NCBI GenBank assembly: GCA_020852865.1
Contig: JADYZZ010000004.1
Coordinates: 1-62,981, forward strand
Source: Rubrivivax sp.
GTDB lineage: Bacteria > Pseudomonadota > Gammaproteobacteria > Burkholderiales > Burkholderiaceae_C
Reading direction: 5' to 3'
Length of the DNA: 62,981 nt
Positions 9,132-17,914 of the stretch are shown here, in pieces (the first letter of the stretch is position 1; each line of letters opens with the position of its first letter). Under the pieces are notes generated by a model. That model did not search any database. It was not told the DNA's origin and saw only the letters and a program-made list of their open reading frames with translations. The translations under genes and the position numbers were made by a program.

Positions 9132-10310
9132 ATGCAACGCCGTCATCTGCTGCACGCCGTCGCCGCATTGCCGCTGGCCGGCGGTGCCGCGCGTCTGTTC
9201 GCCGCGCCGGCGGCAGGCTCGCGCCTGCTGCTCGTGTTCCTGCGTGGAGCCTACGACTGCTGCAGCCTGCTGGTGCCCACGTCGAGCAGCTTCTACTACG
9301 AAGTACGCCCCGACATCGCCGTGCCGCGCACCGGCGAGCAGGCGGCGCTGCCGCTCGATGCCGACTGGGGCCTGCATCCGGTGCTGCGCGAGACGCTCCA
9401 CCCGATGTTCCGGCGCGGCGAGCTCGCCTTCGTCGCCTTCGCGGGCACCGAGGACAGCTCGCGCAGCCACTTCGAGACGCAAGACAGCATCGAGCTCGGG
9501 CAGGCCCTGGGCGCCGCGCGCGACTACCACAGCGGCTTTCTCAACCGCCTGGCCGGCGTGTGCCGCGGCGCCGCGCCGATGGCCTTCACCGCGCAGCTGC
9601 CGCTTTCGATGCAGGGCCGCGTGCCGGTGGCGAACATGGCGCTGGACCGCGTCGCCTCGGCTGCGGTCGACCCGCGCCAGAGTCGCCTCGTGGCCTCGAT
9701 GTACCGCGGCAGCGCGCTCGCGACGCGCGTCGACGAGGGCTTCGAGCTGCGCGATCGCGTCGGACGCGAGCTGCGCTCGGAGATGCAGGCCGCGAGCCGC
9801 AATGCGATCTCGGCACGCGGCTTCGGCGCCCAGGCGCGCCGCATCGCGCGGCTGATGGCCGAGCACTACGACATCGGCTTCGTCGACGTCGGCGGCTGGG
9901 ACACGCATGTCGGCCAGGGCGCCGCGGCGGGCTATCTGGCCAGCCGGCTGGACGATCTGGCCCGCGGCCTGGTGGCGTACGCCGAGGAGCTGGGCCCGGC
10001 CTGGCGCGACACCACGGTGGTCGTGATCAGCGAGTTCGGGCGCACCTTCCGCCAGAACGGCAACCGCGGCACCGACCACGGCCACGGCACGGTCTACTGG
10101 GTGCTGGGCGGCAGCGTGCGCGGCGGGCGCATTGCCGGCGAACAGGTTCGTGTCGAACGCGCAACGCTGTTCCAGGACCGCGACCTGCCGGTGCTGAACG
10201 AATACCGCGCCGTGCTCGCCGGTCTGTTTCGCCGACAGTTCGGCTTGGGGGGCGCACAGCTGGACCAGGTCTTCGGCGGCGTCGCTCCGCGCGACCTACA
10301 GCTGCTCTGA
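9132..10310 (+). CDS. DUF1501 family Tat-exported protein
   Basis: This 392-residue protein begins MQRRHLL followed by a hydrophobic segment ending near AAPAAG, a Tat-type leader. The start has GGAG 9 nt upstream. DUF1501 proteins share an alkaline-phosphatase/sulfatase-like fold, and the metal-site-like segments VGGWDTH, VISEFGRTF and GTDHGHG are visible here in that order. The substrate is unknown. The gene forms a two-gene unit with the DUF1800 gene upstream. Downstream it converges on rlpA. Confidence 0.87.
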   Translation: MQRRHLLHAVAALPLAGGAARLFAAPAAGSRLLLVFLRGAYDCCSLLVPTSSSFYYEVRPDIAVPRTGEQAALPLDADWGLHPVLRETLHPMFRRGELAFVAFAGTEDSSRSHFETQDSIELGQALGAARDYHSGFLNRLAGVCRGAAPMAFTAQLPLSMQGRVPVANMALDRVASAAVDPRQSRLVASMYRGSALATRVDEGFELRDRVGRELRSEMQAASRNAISARGFGAQARRIARLMAEHYDIGFVDVGGWDTHVGQGAAAGYLASRLDDLARGLVAYAEELGPAWRDTTVVVISEFGRTFRQNGNRGTDHGHGTVYWVLGGSVRGGRIAGEQVRVERATLFQDRDLPVLNEYRAVLAGLFRRQFGLGGAQLDQVFGGVAPRDLQLL

Positions 10311-10405
10311 GCATTCCAAGCGCGCCAGCGGGCCCGGCGTACGCGAAGGAGCCGCTGCTTTCCGCCCTGCCGTGAGCGTTCGACATCCCTGTTTCCCAAG
10401 AGCGC

Positions 10406-10425
10406 GCCCGGCCGCCTCGCCGGGC
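10406..10425. terminator. Possible hairpin between convergent genes
   Basis: A perfect 7-bp GC stem (GCCCGGC...GCCGGGC) with a 6-nt loop lies between the convergent DUF1501 and rlpA genes. It could end transcription from either side, but no clear T-run follows in either direction, so this is weak. Confidence 0.25.
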
Positions 10426-10474
10426 CTGCGCGGTCGGGCGGCGGGGCCGCTGCGACCTGAACGCTGCGCGCGCT

Positions 10475-11374
10475 TCAGCGCCGCTCGAGCAGGTACGCGA
10501 CGACGCCGATGCGGCTGTGCAGGCGCTCGGCCGCGGCCTGGGCTTCGGCGCGCGTGGCCCAGGGGCCGGCCTGGACCCGGAAGAGGCCTTCTTCCTCGCG
10601 CACCGCCGCCCACGGCAGGTCGGCCTCGAGCAGCGCGCGCTGCTGCAAGGCGGCGGCCGCGTCGCGGGCGCGGAACGCGCCGAGTTGCAGCCAGAAGCCG
10701 GCAGCCTGCAGCGGCCCGTCGGGCGCCGGAGAGTCGGGCAGCGACGCCGCGGTCGCAACCGCGTCCGTCACGGCGGCCGTCGCCGCCGAGGGCCCGGCCG
10801 CCGCTTCGGCCGCGGGCGCTGCCGCTGCTGCCGCAAGAATCTCGGCATTCGTGATGCGCCGCAGCTGCACCGGCGCCACGCCGCGCAGCAAGCCGAGCCT
10901 GAGCGCCGCCGTGTAGCTGAGATCGATGACGCGCCCGTCGACAAACGGGCCGCGGTCGTTGACGCGCACGACCACCTCGCTGCCGTTGGCCGGGTTGCGC
11001 ACGCGCGCGTAGCTCGGCAGCGGCATCGTCGGGTGCGCCGCCGTCATCGCGTACATGTCGTAGGGCTCGCCGCTGGCGGTGCTGCGGCCGTGGTACTTGC
11101 GTCCGTACCAGGACGCCAGGCCGCTCTGGGCCATCGGCAGGTCGGCCAGCACCGGCACGTAGCTGCGCCCGAACGCCTCGTACGGCTTGTTCGGCCCGCT
11201 GCTGCGGATCGGCTCGATGCGCGGCACCGCGTCGGGGGTGCGCTCGAGGCCGGATGGCGGGCGCGCCTCGGGGCCGTCGGCGCCAGGGCGCGGCGCGCGT
11301 GTCGCGCAGCCCGCGAGCGCGAGCGTCGCGGCCAGCGCGGCCACGACGTGCGCTGCCCGCCGTCGGTGTTGCAT
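10475..11374 (-). CDS. rlpA: RlpA family septal lytic transglycosylase lipoprotein
   Basis: This 299-residue lipoprotein has a lipobox (LALAGC) after a short hydrophobic leader. The start at ATG 11374 is chosen because it places the leader at the N-terminus. The double-psi barrel RlpA domain is recognised by SGLASWYG, KYHGRSTASGE and the VRVNDRGPF segment with its catalytic-type Asp. A C-terminal SPOR domain (WLQLGAF onward, last ~75 residues) binds denuded septal peptidoglycan. The Ala-rich linker between them is typical. The likely role is cleavage of glycan strands at the division site, anchored in the outer membrane. It diverges from the ThDP-enzyme operon. Confidence 0.92.
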   Translation of the reverse strand: MQHRRRAAHVVAALAATLALAGCATRAPRPGADGPEARPPSGLERTPDAVPRIEPIRSSGPNKPYEAFGRSYVPVLADLPMAQSGLASWYGRKYHGRSTASGEPYDMYAMTAAHPTMPLPSYARVRNPANGSEVVVRVNDRGPFVDGRVIDLSYTAALRLGLLRGVAPVQLRRITNAEILAAAAAAPAAEAAAGPSAATAAVTDAVATAASLPDSPAPDGPLQAAGFWLQLGAFRARDAAAALQQRALLEADLPWAAVREEEGLFRVQAGPWATRAEAQAAAERLHSRIGVVAYLLERR

Positions 11375-11581
11375 AGGCGGGCCAGTGTAGCCATGCAGGT
11401 TGTCGTGCGCGTGCGCCTGCCCGCCGCTGCAAGCATCGCGTTGCAGCGTCGGCCCCACAGCCGGCCCCAACCCCGGGCAAGCCTGATTGCCTCAGCGGCC
11501 GCGAGCGTGGACGATCGCCCTGCGGAGGCGGGAGGGGCCGGGCGGTGGCGCCGGAGCCCGGCCTCGGTGGGGAAGCGACTC

Positions 11582-13333
11582 ATGTCCGAGACGACCGGCG
11601 GCGAGGTCATCGCCCGCATGCTGCAGCGCGAAGGTGTCGAGCGCGTGTTCGGCATCATCGACGGCACCTACTTCGGCTTCTATTCGGCGCTGCACCGCCT
11701 GGGCATCGAGATCGTCACGCCGCGCCACGAGACGAGCGCCGCGCACATGGCCGGCACCTATGCGCGCCTGACCGGGCGCCTGGGTGTGTGCATGGCGAGC
11801 AACGGGCCGGGCGTGGCCAACCTGCTTCCGGGCCTGGTGGTCGAGCAGGCCGAAGGCAACCGCGTGCTCGCCATCACCAGCGCGCGCCGCCCGGGGATCA
11901 TGTACCCCGACCGCGGCGGCGCCTACCAATGCTTCGACCAGGCCGGCGTCATCGGCCGCATCGGCAAGTGGAGCGCGGCGGCGTCGAGCTTCGATCGCGT
12001 GCCCGAGCTGATGCGCAAGGCGCTGCGCCGCAGCTGGGAGGGCCGGCCCGGCGTGGTGCACCTCGACGTGCCCGAGAACATCATGAACGGCAAGGTCAAG
12101 GCCGAGGTCGCGTACTGGGCGCCGCACCAGTACCGCGCCACGGCGCCGCTCGAGCCGAGCGAGGCCCAGGTGGACGCGGCGGCGCGCCTGCTGGCCGGCG
12201 CGCGCGCGCCGATGCTCCACGTCGGCAGCGGCGTCGTGCACGCGCTGGCCTTCGACGCGCTGGCGCGCGTGGCCGCTCTCCTGGCCGCGCCGGTGACGAC
12301 GAGCTGGGCCGCGCGCGGCGCGTTGCCCGAGACCTCGCCGCTGGCGATCCCGATGCCGCACGTCAAGCTCAACCACAAGGTGCGCAACGAGGCCGACGTC
12401 GCGCTCGTCGTCGGCTCGCGCCTGGGCGAGACCGACTGGTGGGGTCGGCCGCCCTACTGGGCGCCGCCGGCGCAGCAGCAGACGATCCAGGTCGACGTCG
12501 ACGCCGACATGCTCGGCCTGAACAAGCCGGCCGACCTCGCGATACAGGCCGACGCCGGGCGTTTCCTCGAGCGGCTGGCCGACGCGCTCGCGCCGATGGC
12601 TGCCGCGATGAACCTCGACGCGCGCCGCGCGCGCGTGGCCGGCTACGCCAAGGCGATGCACGACGACCGCGCCGGCTGGGACAAGGCGCTGGCCGACCAG
12701 GCCGTGCCGATGCACCCGGCGCACATCGCCGGCGTATGCGGCCGCGTGTTTCCCAAGGACAGCGTGCTCGTCGCCGACGGCGGCAACGCCACGATCTGGG
12801 CGATGTTCCACCACCGCGCCGAGCTGCCCAACCGCATCGTCTCGACCTTCAAGTTCGGCATGCTCGGCGCCGGCATGGCGCAGGCGGTGGGCGCGGCGCT
12901 GGCGCTGCCGGGCGCGCCGGTGTGCTGCATCACCGGCGACGGCGCCTTCGGCTTTCATCCGCAGGAGGTGGAGACGGCAGTGCGCAACAAGGCGCAGGTG
13001 ATCTACATCGTGCTTGCCGACCGCCAGTGGGGCATGGTGAAGATGAACCAGCAGTTCATGCTGCGGCCGTTCAAGACGATGCTCTTCAAGCACCTCGACC
13101 CCGAGGAGACGATCAAGGCCGACCTGGGCGAGATCGCGTTCGACAAGCTCGGCGAGGCGATGGGCGCGCACGGCGAGCGCGTGGCCGAGCCGGGCCAGCT
13201 CGAGCCGGCGCTCAGACGCGCGCTGGCCTCGGGGCGCTGCGCGGTCGTGCATGTGGACGTCGATCCGGTCAAGCACATGTGGGCGCCCGGGCTGATCCAC
13301 TTCAAGAAGATGCACGAGGAGCCCAAGGGCTGA
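11582..13333 (+). CDS. Thiamine-diphosphate-dependent enzyme, acetolactate-synthase superfamily
   Basis: This 583-residue ThDP enzyme has the superfamily's three-domain layout. The N-terminal PYR domain carries the catalytic Glu50 in PRHETSAAHM and SNGPGVANLLPG. A central Rossmann-like domain follows, then a PP domain with the cofactor motif at Gly452-Asp453-Gly454. The usual Asn-Asn near the end of the ThDP motif is replaced by Asp-Arg-Gln (LADRQWGM). It is not a standard IlvB, and no ilvN small subunit follows. Related ThDP enzymes include glyoxylate carboligase, oxalyl-CoA decarboxylase and sulfoacetaldehyde acetyltransferase, but I cannot assign a substrate. It is the first gene of a four-gene run. 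Confidence 0.85.
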   Translation: MSETTGGEVIARMLQREGVERVFGIIDGTYFGFYSALHRLGIEIVTPRHETSAAHMAGTYARLTGRLGVCMASNGPGVANLLPGLVVEQAEGNRVLAITSARRPGIMYPDRGGAYQCFDQAGVIGRIGKWSAAASSFDRVPELMRKALRRSWEGRPGVVHLDVPENIMNGKVKAEVAYWAPHQYRATAPLEPSEAQVDAAARLLAGARAPMLHVGSGVVHALAFDALARVAALLAAPVTTSWAARGALPETSPLAIPMPHVKLNHKVRNEADVALVVGSRLGETDWWGRPPYWAPPAQQQTIQVDVDADMLGLNKPADLAIQADAGRFLERLADALAPMAAAMNLDARRARVAGYAKAMHDDRAGWDKALADQAVPMHPAHIAGVCGRVFPKDSVLVADGGNATIWAMFHHRAELPNRIVSTFKFGMLGAGMAQAVGAALALPGAPVCCITGDGAFGFHPQEVETAVRNKAQVIYIVLADRQWGMVKMNQQFMLRPFKTMLFKHLDPEETIKADLGEIAFDKLGEAMGAHGERVAEPGQLEPALRRALASGRCAVVHVDVDPVKHMWAPGLIHFKKMHEEPKG

Positions 13334-13392
13334 CCGACCCCGGATGAACGCGCCGCGCCCGCGCACCGGCGCGGCACAGCCGCGGCACCGCC

Positions 13393-14304
13393 ATGACCGA
13401 CATCGATCTCGTCCGCCTGAACTTCAACCCGCAGACGCTGCTGGCGCTCAACGTCGTGCTGGGCTTCGTCATGTTCGGCGTCTCGCTCGAGCTGAAGACG
13501 GCCGACTTCGCCGCGGCGCTGCGCACGCCGCGTGCGCTGGCGATCGGGCTGCTCGGCCATCACCTGGTGTTCCCGGCCTTCACCTTCTTGCTGGTGCTGC
13601 TGCTCGAGCCGCGGCCGAGCATCGCGCTGGGGATGATCCTCGTCTCGTCGTGCCCGGCGGGCAACATCTCCAATTTCCTCACCCACTACGCGCGCGGCAA
13701 CACCGCGCTGTCGGTGTCGATCAGCACGCTGTCGACGCTGGCGGCGATCGTGATGACGCCGCTCAACATCGCCTTGTGGGGCGGGCTCTACGCGCCGGCG
13801 CAGCCCATCTTGCGCCAGGTGGCGGTGAATCCGTTCGAGATGCTGCTGCACGTGTTCCTGCTGCTCGGACTGCCGCTGGCGCTGGGCCTCATCGTCGCGC
13901 GCCGCTGGCCGCGCTTCACCGAGCGCGCGCGCCGGCCGATGAAGATCTTCTCGCTCGCCTTCTTCCTCGTCTTCGTGCTCGCGGCGCTGGGCGCGAACTG
14001 GAAGTACTTCGTGCTCTACGTCGGCATGGTGGTGGGCGTGGTGTTCGTGCACAACGCCTCGGCGCTGGCCACGGGCTACGCGCTCGCCTGGTCGGCACGC
14101 CTGAGCGAGGCCGACCGGCGCGCCGTCGCCATCGAGTGCGGCATCCAGAACTCGGGGCTCGGCCTGATCCTGATCTTCAACTTCTTCGACGGCCTGGGCG
14201 GCATGGCGGTGGTCACCGCCTGGTGGGGCATCTGGCACATCGTGGCCGGGCTCACGCTGGCCACCTGGTGGTCGCGCCGCGCGCCGGTGCTGCAAGCGGC
14301 ATGA
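13393..14304 (+). CDS. Bile acid:sodium symporter (BASS) family transporter
   Basis: This 303-residue membrane protein has about nine or ten hydrophobic segments. The BASS-family signatures are SSCPAGNISNFLTHYARGN in the fourth-fifth helix region and IECGIQNSGLGL toward the C-terminus, both associated with sodium and substrate sites. Members import organic anions (bile acids, pantoate, 2-keto acids) with sodium. It follows the ThDP enzyme by about 60 bp, and its stop overlaps the start of the next gene (ATGA). It probably imports the substrate that the co-encoded enzymes process. Confidence 0.88.
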   Translation: MTDIDLVRLNFNPQTLLALNVVLGFVMFGVSLELKTADFAAALRTPRALAIGLLGHHLVFPAFTFLLVLLLEPRPSIALGMILVSSCPAGNISNFLTHYARGNTALSVSISTLSTLAAIVMTPLNIALWGGLYAPAQPILRQVAVNPFEMLLHVFLLLGLPLALGLIVARRWPRFTERARRPMKIFSLAFFLVFVLAALGANWKYFVLYVGMVVGVVFVHNASALATGYALAWSARLSEADRRAVAIECGIQNSGLGLILIFNFFDGLGGMAVVTAWWGIWHIVAGLTLATWWSRRAPVLQAA

Positions 14305-15263
14305 GTGCGCGCGTGCTCGTCACCGGCGCCGGCGGCTACCTGGGCACACAGCTCGTCGCGGCGCTGGCGGCCGGGCGCATCGAAGTCGAACGCGTCGTCG
14401 CCGCCGATGTGCGCGCGGTGCCCGCGCCGCAGCGCCTGGCCGGCGTCGTCTACGAGCAGGTCGACGTACGCGCGCCCGAGCTGGCCGAACTCATGCGGCG
14501 GCATGCGGTCGAGGTCGTCGTGCACCTGGCCTCGATCGTCACGCCGGGGCGCGGCAGCACGCGCGCGTTCGAGTACGCGGTCGATGTCGAAGGCAGCGCG
14601 AATGTGCTGCGCGCCTGCCTCGCGGCCGGGGTCGGCCGGATCGTCGTCAGCTCGAGCGGCGCGGCCTACGGCTACCACGCCGACAACCCCGAATGGCTGA
14701 CCGAGGACTGCCCGCTGCGCGGCAACGAGGCCTTCGCGTATTCCTGGCACAAGCGCCTGGTGGAGGAGATGCTCGCGCGCTGGCGCCGCGAGCACCCAGA
14801 GCTGCAGCAGGTGGTGCTGCGCATCGGCACGATCCTGGGCGCCACGGTGCGAAACCAGATCACCGACCTGTTCGAAAAGCCCCGCCTGATCGCGATTCGC
14901 GGCGCGGCCAGCCCCTTCGTCTTCGTCTGGGACCAGGACGTCGTCGGCTGCCTGCTGCACGCCGTCGCCGACGGTCCGCCCGGCGTCTACAACGTCGCCG
15001 GCGACGGCGTGCTCACGCTGGCCGAGATCGCCGCGCGCCTGGGCAAGCGCCGGCTCGTGCTGCCGGCCGGGCTGCTGCGGCTGGCGCTGCGGGCGCTGAA
15101 GACGCTCGGCCTGACGCAATATGGCCCCGAGCAGCTCGACTTCCTGCGCTGGCGGCCGGTGCTCGACAACACCCGGCTCAAGACCGAGTTCGGCTACCGG
15201 CCGCGCCTCAGCTCGGCCGAGGTGTTCGAGCTGTACCGGCGCGCGCGCGGCCATGGCGCGTGA
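14301..15263 (+). CDS. NAD-dependent epimerase/dehydratase family SDR
   Basis: This 320-residue extended SDR starts at an ATG overlapping the upstream TGA by 4 nt, indicating translational coupling. The Rossmann motif TGAGGYLG is at residues 8-15. The catalytic YxxxK is present as YSWHK, preceded by SSSGAAYG supplying the active-site Ser. The C-terminal half is typical of atypical extended SDRs acting on sugar nucleotides or steroid/terpenoid-like alcohols. The substrate is not evident. Confidence 0.87.
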   Translation: MSARVLVTGAGGYLGTQLVAALAAGRIEVERVVAADVRAVPAPQRLAGVVYEQVDVRAPELAELMRRHAVEVVVHLASIVTPGRGSTRAFEYAVDVEGSANVLRACLAAGVGRIVVSSSGAAYGYHADNPEWLTEDCPLRGNEAFAYSWHKRLVEEMLARWRREHPELQQVVLRIGTILGATVRNQITDLFEKPRLIAIRGAASPFVFVWDQDVVGCLLHAVADGPPGVYNVAGDGVLTLAEIAARLGKRRLVLPAGLLRLALRALKTLGLTQYGPEQLDFLRWRPVLDNTRLKTEFGYRPRLSSAEVFELYRRARGHGA

Positions 15264-16056
15264 CTTCGCGGGCCGCGTGGTCGTGGTCACCGGGGCCGCG
15301 GGCGGCCTGGGCCGCGCGCTCGTCGACGCCTTCGCCGCGGCCGGCGCGCAGGTCGCGGCCCTGGATCGCGACGCGGCGCTGCTGCGGCAGGCCGACTTCG
15401 CCGCCGCCGCGGTGCGGCGCCTGGTCTGCGACGTCGCCGACGAGGCCGACTGCCGGCGCGCCCTGGCCGAGGTGCGCGACGCCTGGGGCGGCATCGACGT
15501 GCTCGTCAACAACGCCGGCATCACGCACCGCAGCGCCTTCGCGGCCACGCGCCCGGAAGTGATCCGCCGCGTGATGGCGGTGAACTTCTTCGGCGCGCTG
15601 CACTGCACGCATGCGGCGCTCGACGACCTCGTTGCGCGCCGCGGCCTCGTCGTCGCGGTCTCCAGCGTCGCCGGCTTCGCGCCGCTCGTCGCGCGCACCG
15701 GCTACGCGGCGAGCAAGCATGCGCTGCACGGCTTCTTCGACAGCCTGCGCAGCGAGCTCGAGCCGCTGGGCGTCGAGGTGCTGCTGGTGTGCCCGGCGTT
15801 CATCCGCACCGGCATCGACAAGAACGCGCTGGGCGGCGACGGCACGCCGGTGCGCCATGCCCAGGCCATCGTCGGCCGGCGCGCCACGCCCGAGGCGGTG
15901 GCCGCGAAGATCGTGCGTGCCGCCGCGCGCGGCCGGCGCCTGCTGCTGCCCGATCGCGTATCGCGCCTGGCCTGGTGGGTGTCGCGCCTGGCGCCGCGCT
16001 GGTATGCGCGCCAGATGGCCAGGCGGCTGGGCGCGGAGCTGCGCGGCGGGGTGTAG
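15253..16056 (+). CDS. Classical SDR family oxidoreductase
   Basis: This 267-residue classical SDR overlaps the end of the epimerase gene by 11 nt. Motifs are TGAAGGLG (cofactor), NNAG, a Ser in VSSVAG and the YAASK catalytic pair. The C-terminal ~50 residues are basic and hydrophobic (RLAWWVSRLAPRWY), which suggests peripheral membrane association, as in 11-beta-HSD-like enzymes. It ends the four-gene operon; together the genes suggest uptake and conversion of a carbonyl- or hydroxyl-bearing acid, but no pathway can be named. Confidence 0.88.
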   Translation: MARDFAGRVVVVTGAAGGLGRALVDAFAAAGAQVAALDRDAALLRQADFAAAAVRRLVCDVADEADCRRALAEVRDAWGGIDVLVNNAGITHRSAFAATRPEVIRRVMAVNFFGALHCTHAALDDLVARRGLVVAVSSVAGFAPLVARTGYAASKHALHGFFDSLRSELEPLGVEVLLVCPAFIRTGIDKNALGGDGTPVRHAQAIVGRRATPEAVAAKIVRAAARGRRLLLPDRVSRLAWWVSRLAPRWYARQMARRLGAELRGGV

Positions 16057-16292
16057 GCGCCCGTGCTCCGCGGGTCGATATCGGCAGCCCTCGTTTTGCC
16101 AGGGATGCCGCGGCCGGCGCTTCGCAGCAGCGTGTCAGGCCGCGTCGACTCGCATGTCTTGCGGCAAGGCCTTGCGCCTGGCGCGGGCGGCGCGGCATGC
16201 CGGTGCCGCATCCATGCCCGATTTGCCGCTTTCGGCGCCTGATGCCGACCCACTCGGGCCCGCGTCCCGCCCGCCGAACCGGCGCCGCTGCG

Positions 16293-17813
16293 TCACGAGT
16301 GCGCGTAGAGCGGACGCAGGCGCTGTGTCGCCTTGCGGCTGTGCATGGACTCGCCCAGCGCGTCGGCGACGCGCTCGATGCCGGCGCGGATATGCGCTTC
16401 GCCGAGAGACGAGTAGCCGAGGAAGAGGGTGCGCTCGCTGTAGGCGCAGCCGCCGAAGTCGTGCGCGGCGCCCGCGTGCAGCGAGTAGATCCCCACTCCC
16501 CGATCGGCGGCCAGACGTTGCAGCTCGGGCGCGCGCGGCCAATGGCCCGGAAGGTGCCAGGCCAGGTGCATGCCCGATTCCGTACCGCTCAGGGCGACCG
16601 CGCCGAACCGGCTGCGCAGGCACTCGATCAGGCAGTCGCGGCGCGCGAGGTAGGTGCGTCGGATCTTGCGCAGGTGCGCGTCGTAGGCTCCGCTCGAAAG
16701 GAACTCGGCCAACACCGCCTGCTCGAGCCAGGGATGGCCGTTGTCGAGCAGCGCCTTGACCGTGCGCGCCGCTTCGACCAGGTGCGGCGGCAGCACGAGA
16801 TAGCCCAGGCGCAGCCCGGCGCCGATCGATTTGGAGAAGGTCCCGACATAGATGACGCATTGCGCGTCGTCCAGGCCCATCAACGCCGTCAGCGGCGAGC
16901 CGCGGTAGCGGAAGTCGCTGTCGTAGTCGTCCTCGACGACGTAGGCGCCGTGGCGCCGTGCCCAATCCAGCAGACGGAGCCGCCGCTCGAGCGACAGCGT
17001 GAACCCCATCGGGTACTGATGCGACGGCGTCAGATAGACGAAGGCGGGGCCGCCGGGCGGCAAGGCGTCGACGCACAGCCCGTCCTCGTCCACCGGCACC
17101 GGCAGGATCTGCGCGCGCCAGCTCTCGAACAGATACGCCGCCCCCTGGTAGGACGGGTTCTCCATCGCAACGCATCCGCCCTCGCGCAGCAGCAGTCGCG
17201 CCACGATGTTGAGGCCCTCTTGCGAACCGGCGGCAACCACGATCTGCTCGGGGTCGACGCGCATGCCGCGCGCCAGCGCGAGGTGGTGCGCGATGGCGCG
17301 GCGCAGCTCGGGCGCGCCGGCCGGATCGCGGTACTCTGCGAATCGCCGCTCCGAGGTCTCGAGCACCCGGCGGGCGAGCCGGCACCAAGTGGCCAGCGGA
17401 AAGCAGCATGGATCGAGCTTGCCGAGCCAGAAGTCGATCTCCAGCCGCTCGCGGTTGACCACCGCCTGTGCCCGCCCTTGGAATGCAATCGGCGGCGCGG
17501 GTCGACGCAACTCGGCCGGCGCTGCGTGCGCGAGGGCAACGCCGGCCGGCTGCAGCGAGCGCTCGGGCAGATCGAAGCTGACGAAGGTGCCGAGCGCCGA
17601 GCGCGTCTGCAGATAGCCCTCGGCGCTCAGGCGCTCGTAGGCCAGCATCACGGTGTTGCGCGAGACGCCGAGCTGCCGAGCCAACGATCGGCTCGGCGGA
17701 AACGTCGTACCCGGCGCGAGTCCGGCGCCGAGAATCAGGCCGCGCAGTTGGTCGAACAACTGCCGCTGAAGCGAATGACGCCTCGACGGGTCCAGCGAGA
17801 CCGGAAGCTCCAT
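16293..17813 (-). CDS. MocR/GabR-type PLP-dependent transcriptional regulator, candidate hao regulator
   Basis: This 506-residue protein has an N-terminal GntR winged helix (about 12-78; PPSRSLARQLGVSRNTV is the recognition region) joined to a fold-type I aminotransferase domain. PLP-site elements are NPSYQG near 219, the VVEDDYDSDFRY segment near 292-303, and the Schiff-base Lys328 in VGTFSKSIGAG. MocR proteins use PLP and an amine ligand to control a neighbouring operon, usually through repeated DNA boxes. It sits 101 bp beyond the last gene of the hao cluster, same strand. Its own upstream gap carries TGGCACCA-type boxes, and the same word is doubled in the haoA promoter. Control of hao is my inference. 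I do not know of a named orthologue. Confidence 0.9.
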   Translation of the reverse strand: MELPVSLDPSRRHSLQRQLFDQLRGLILGAGLAPGTTFPPSRSLARQLGVSRNTVMLAYERLSAEGYLQTRSALGTFVSFDLPERSLQPAGVALAHAAPAELRRPAPPIAFQGRAQAVVNRERLEIDFWLGKLDPCCFPLATWCRLARRVLETSERRFAEYRDPAGAPELRRAIAHHLALARGMRVDPEQIVVAAGSQEGLNIVARLLLREGGCVAMENPSYQGAAYLFESWRAQILPVPVDEDGLCVDALPPGGPAFVYLTPSHQYPMGFTLSLERRLRLLDWARRHGAYVVEDDYDSDFRYRGSPLTALMGLDDAQCVIYVGTFSKSIGAGLRLGYLVLPPHLVEAARTVKALLDNGHPWLEQAVLAEFLSSGAYDAHLRKIRRTYLARRDCLIECLRSRFGAVALSGTESGMHLAWHLPGHWPRAPELQRLAADRGVGIYSLHAGAAHDFGGCAYSERTLFLGYSSLGEAHIRAGIERVADALGESMHSRKATQRLRPLYAHS

Positions 17814-17835
17814 TGCGACCCCCGCAGTCCATCGG

Positions 17836-17904
17836 TTGGCACCAAGCGTACCGCGGCTCGCTGGCACTCCGCTAGTGCCAGCGCCGCCGTCGCTGATGGT
17901 GCCA
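17836..17904. promoter_or_regulatory. TGGCACCA box cluster at the MocR promoter
   Basis: In the 101-bp gap upstream of the MocR gene I see three related elements. A near-palindrome TTGGCACCAA lies at 17836-17845. A perfect inverted repeat CTGGCACT/AGTGCCAG lies at 17861-17868 and 17874-17881. A TGGTGCCA lies at 17897-17904. The positions suit autoregulation. The same 9-mer TTGGTGCCA is tandemly doubled upstream of haoA. Confidence 0.55.
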
Positions 17905-17914
17905 GGCCGCTTCG

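Noticed and set aside
11566..11581. GAAGCGACTCATGTC shared with palindromic copy D
   Set aside because: Only 15 bases and no inverted partner; it holds the start codon of the ThDP enzyme, so I treat it as chance.
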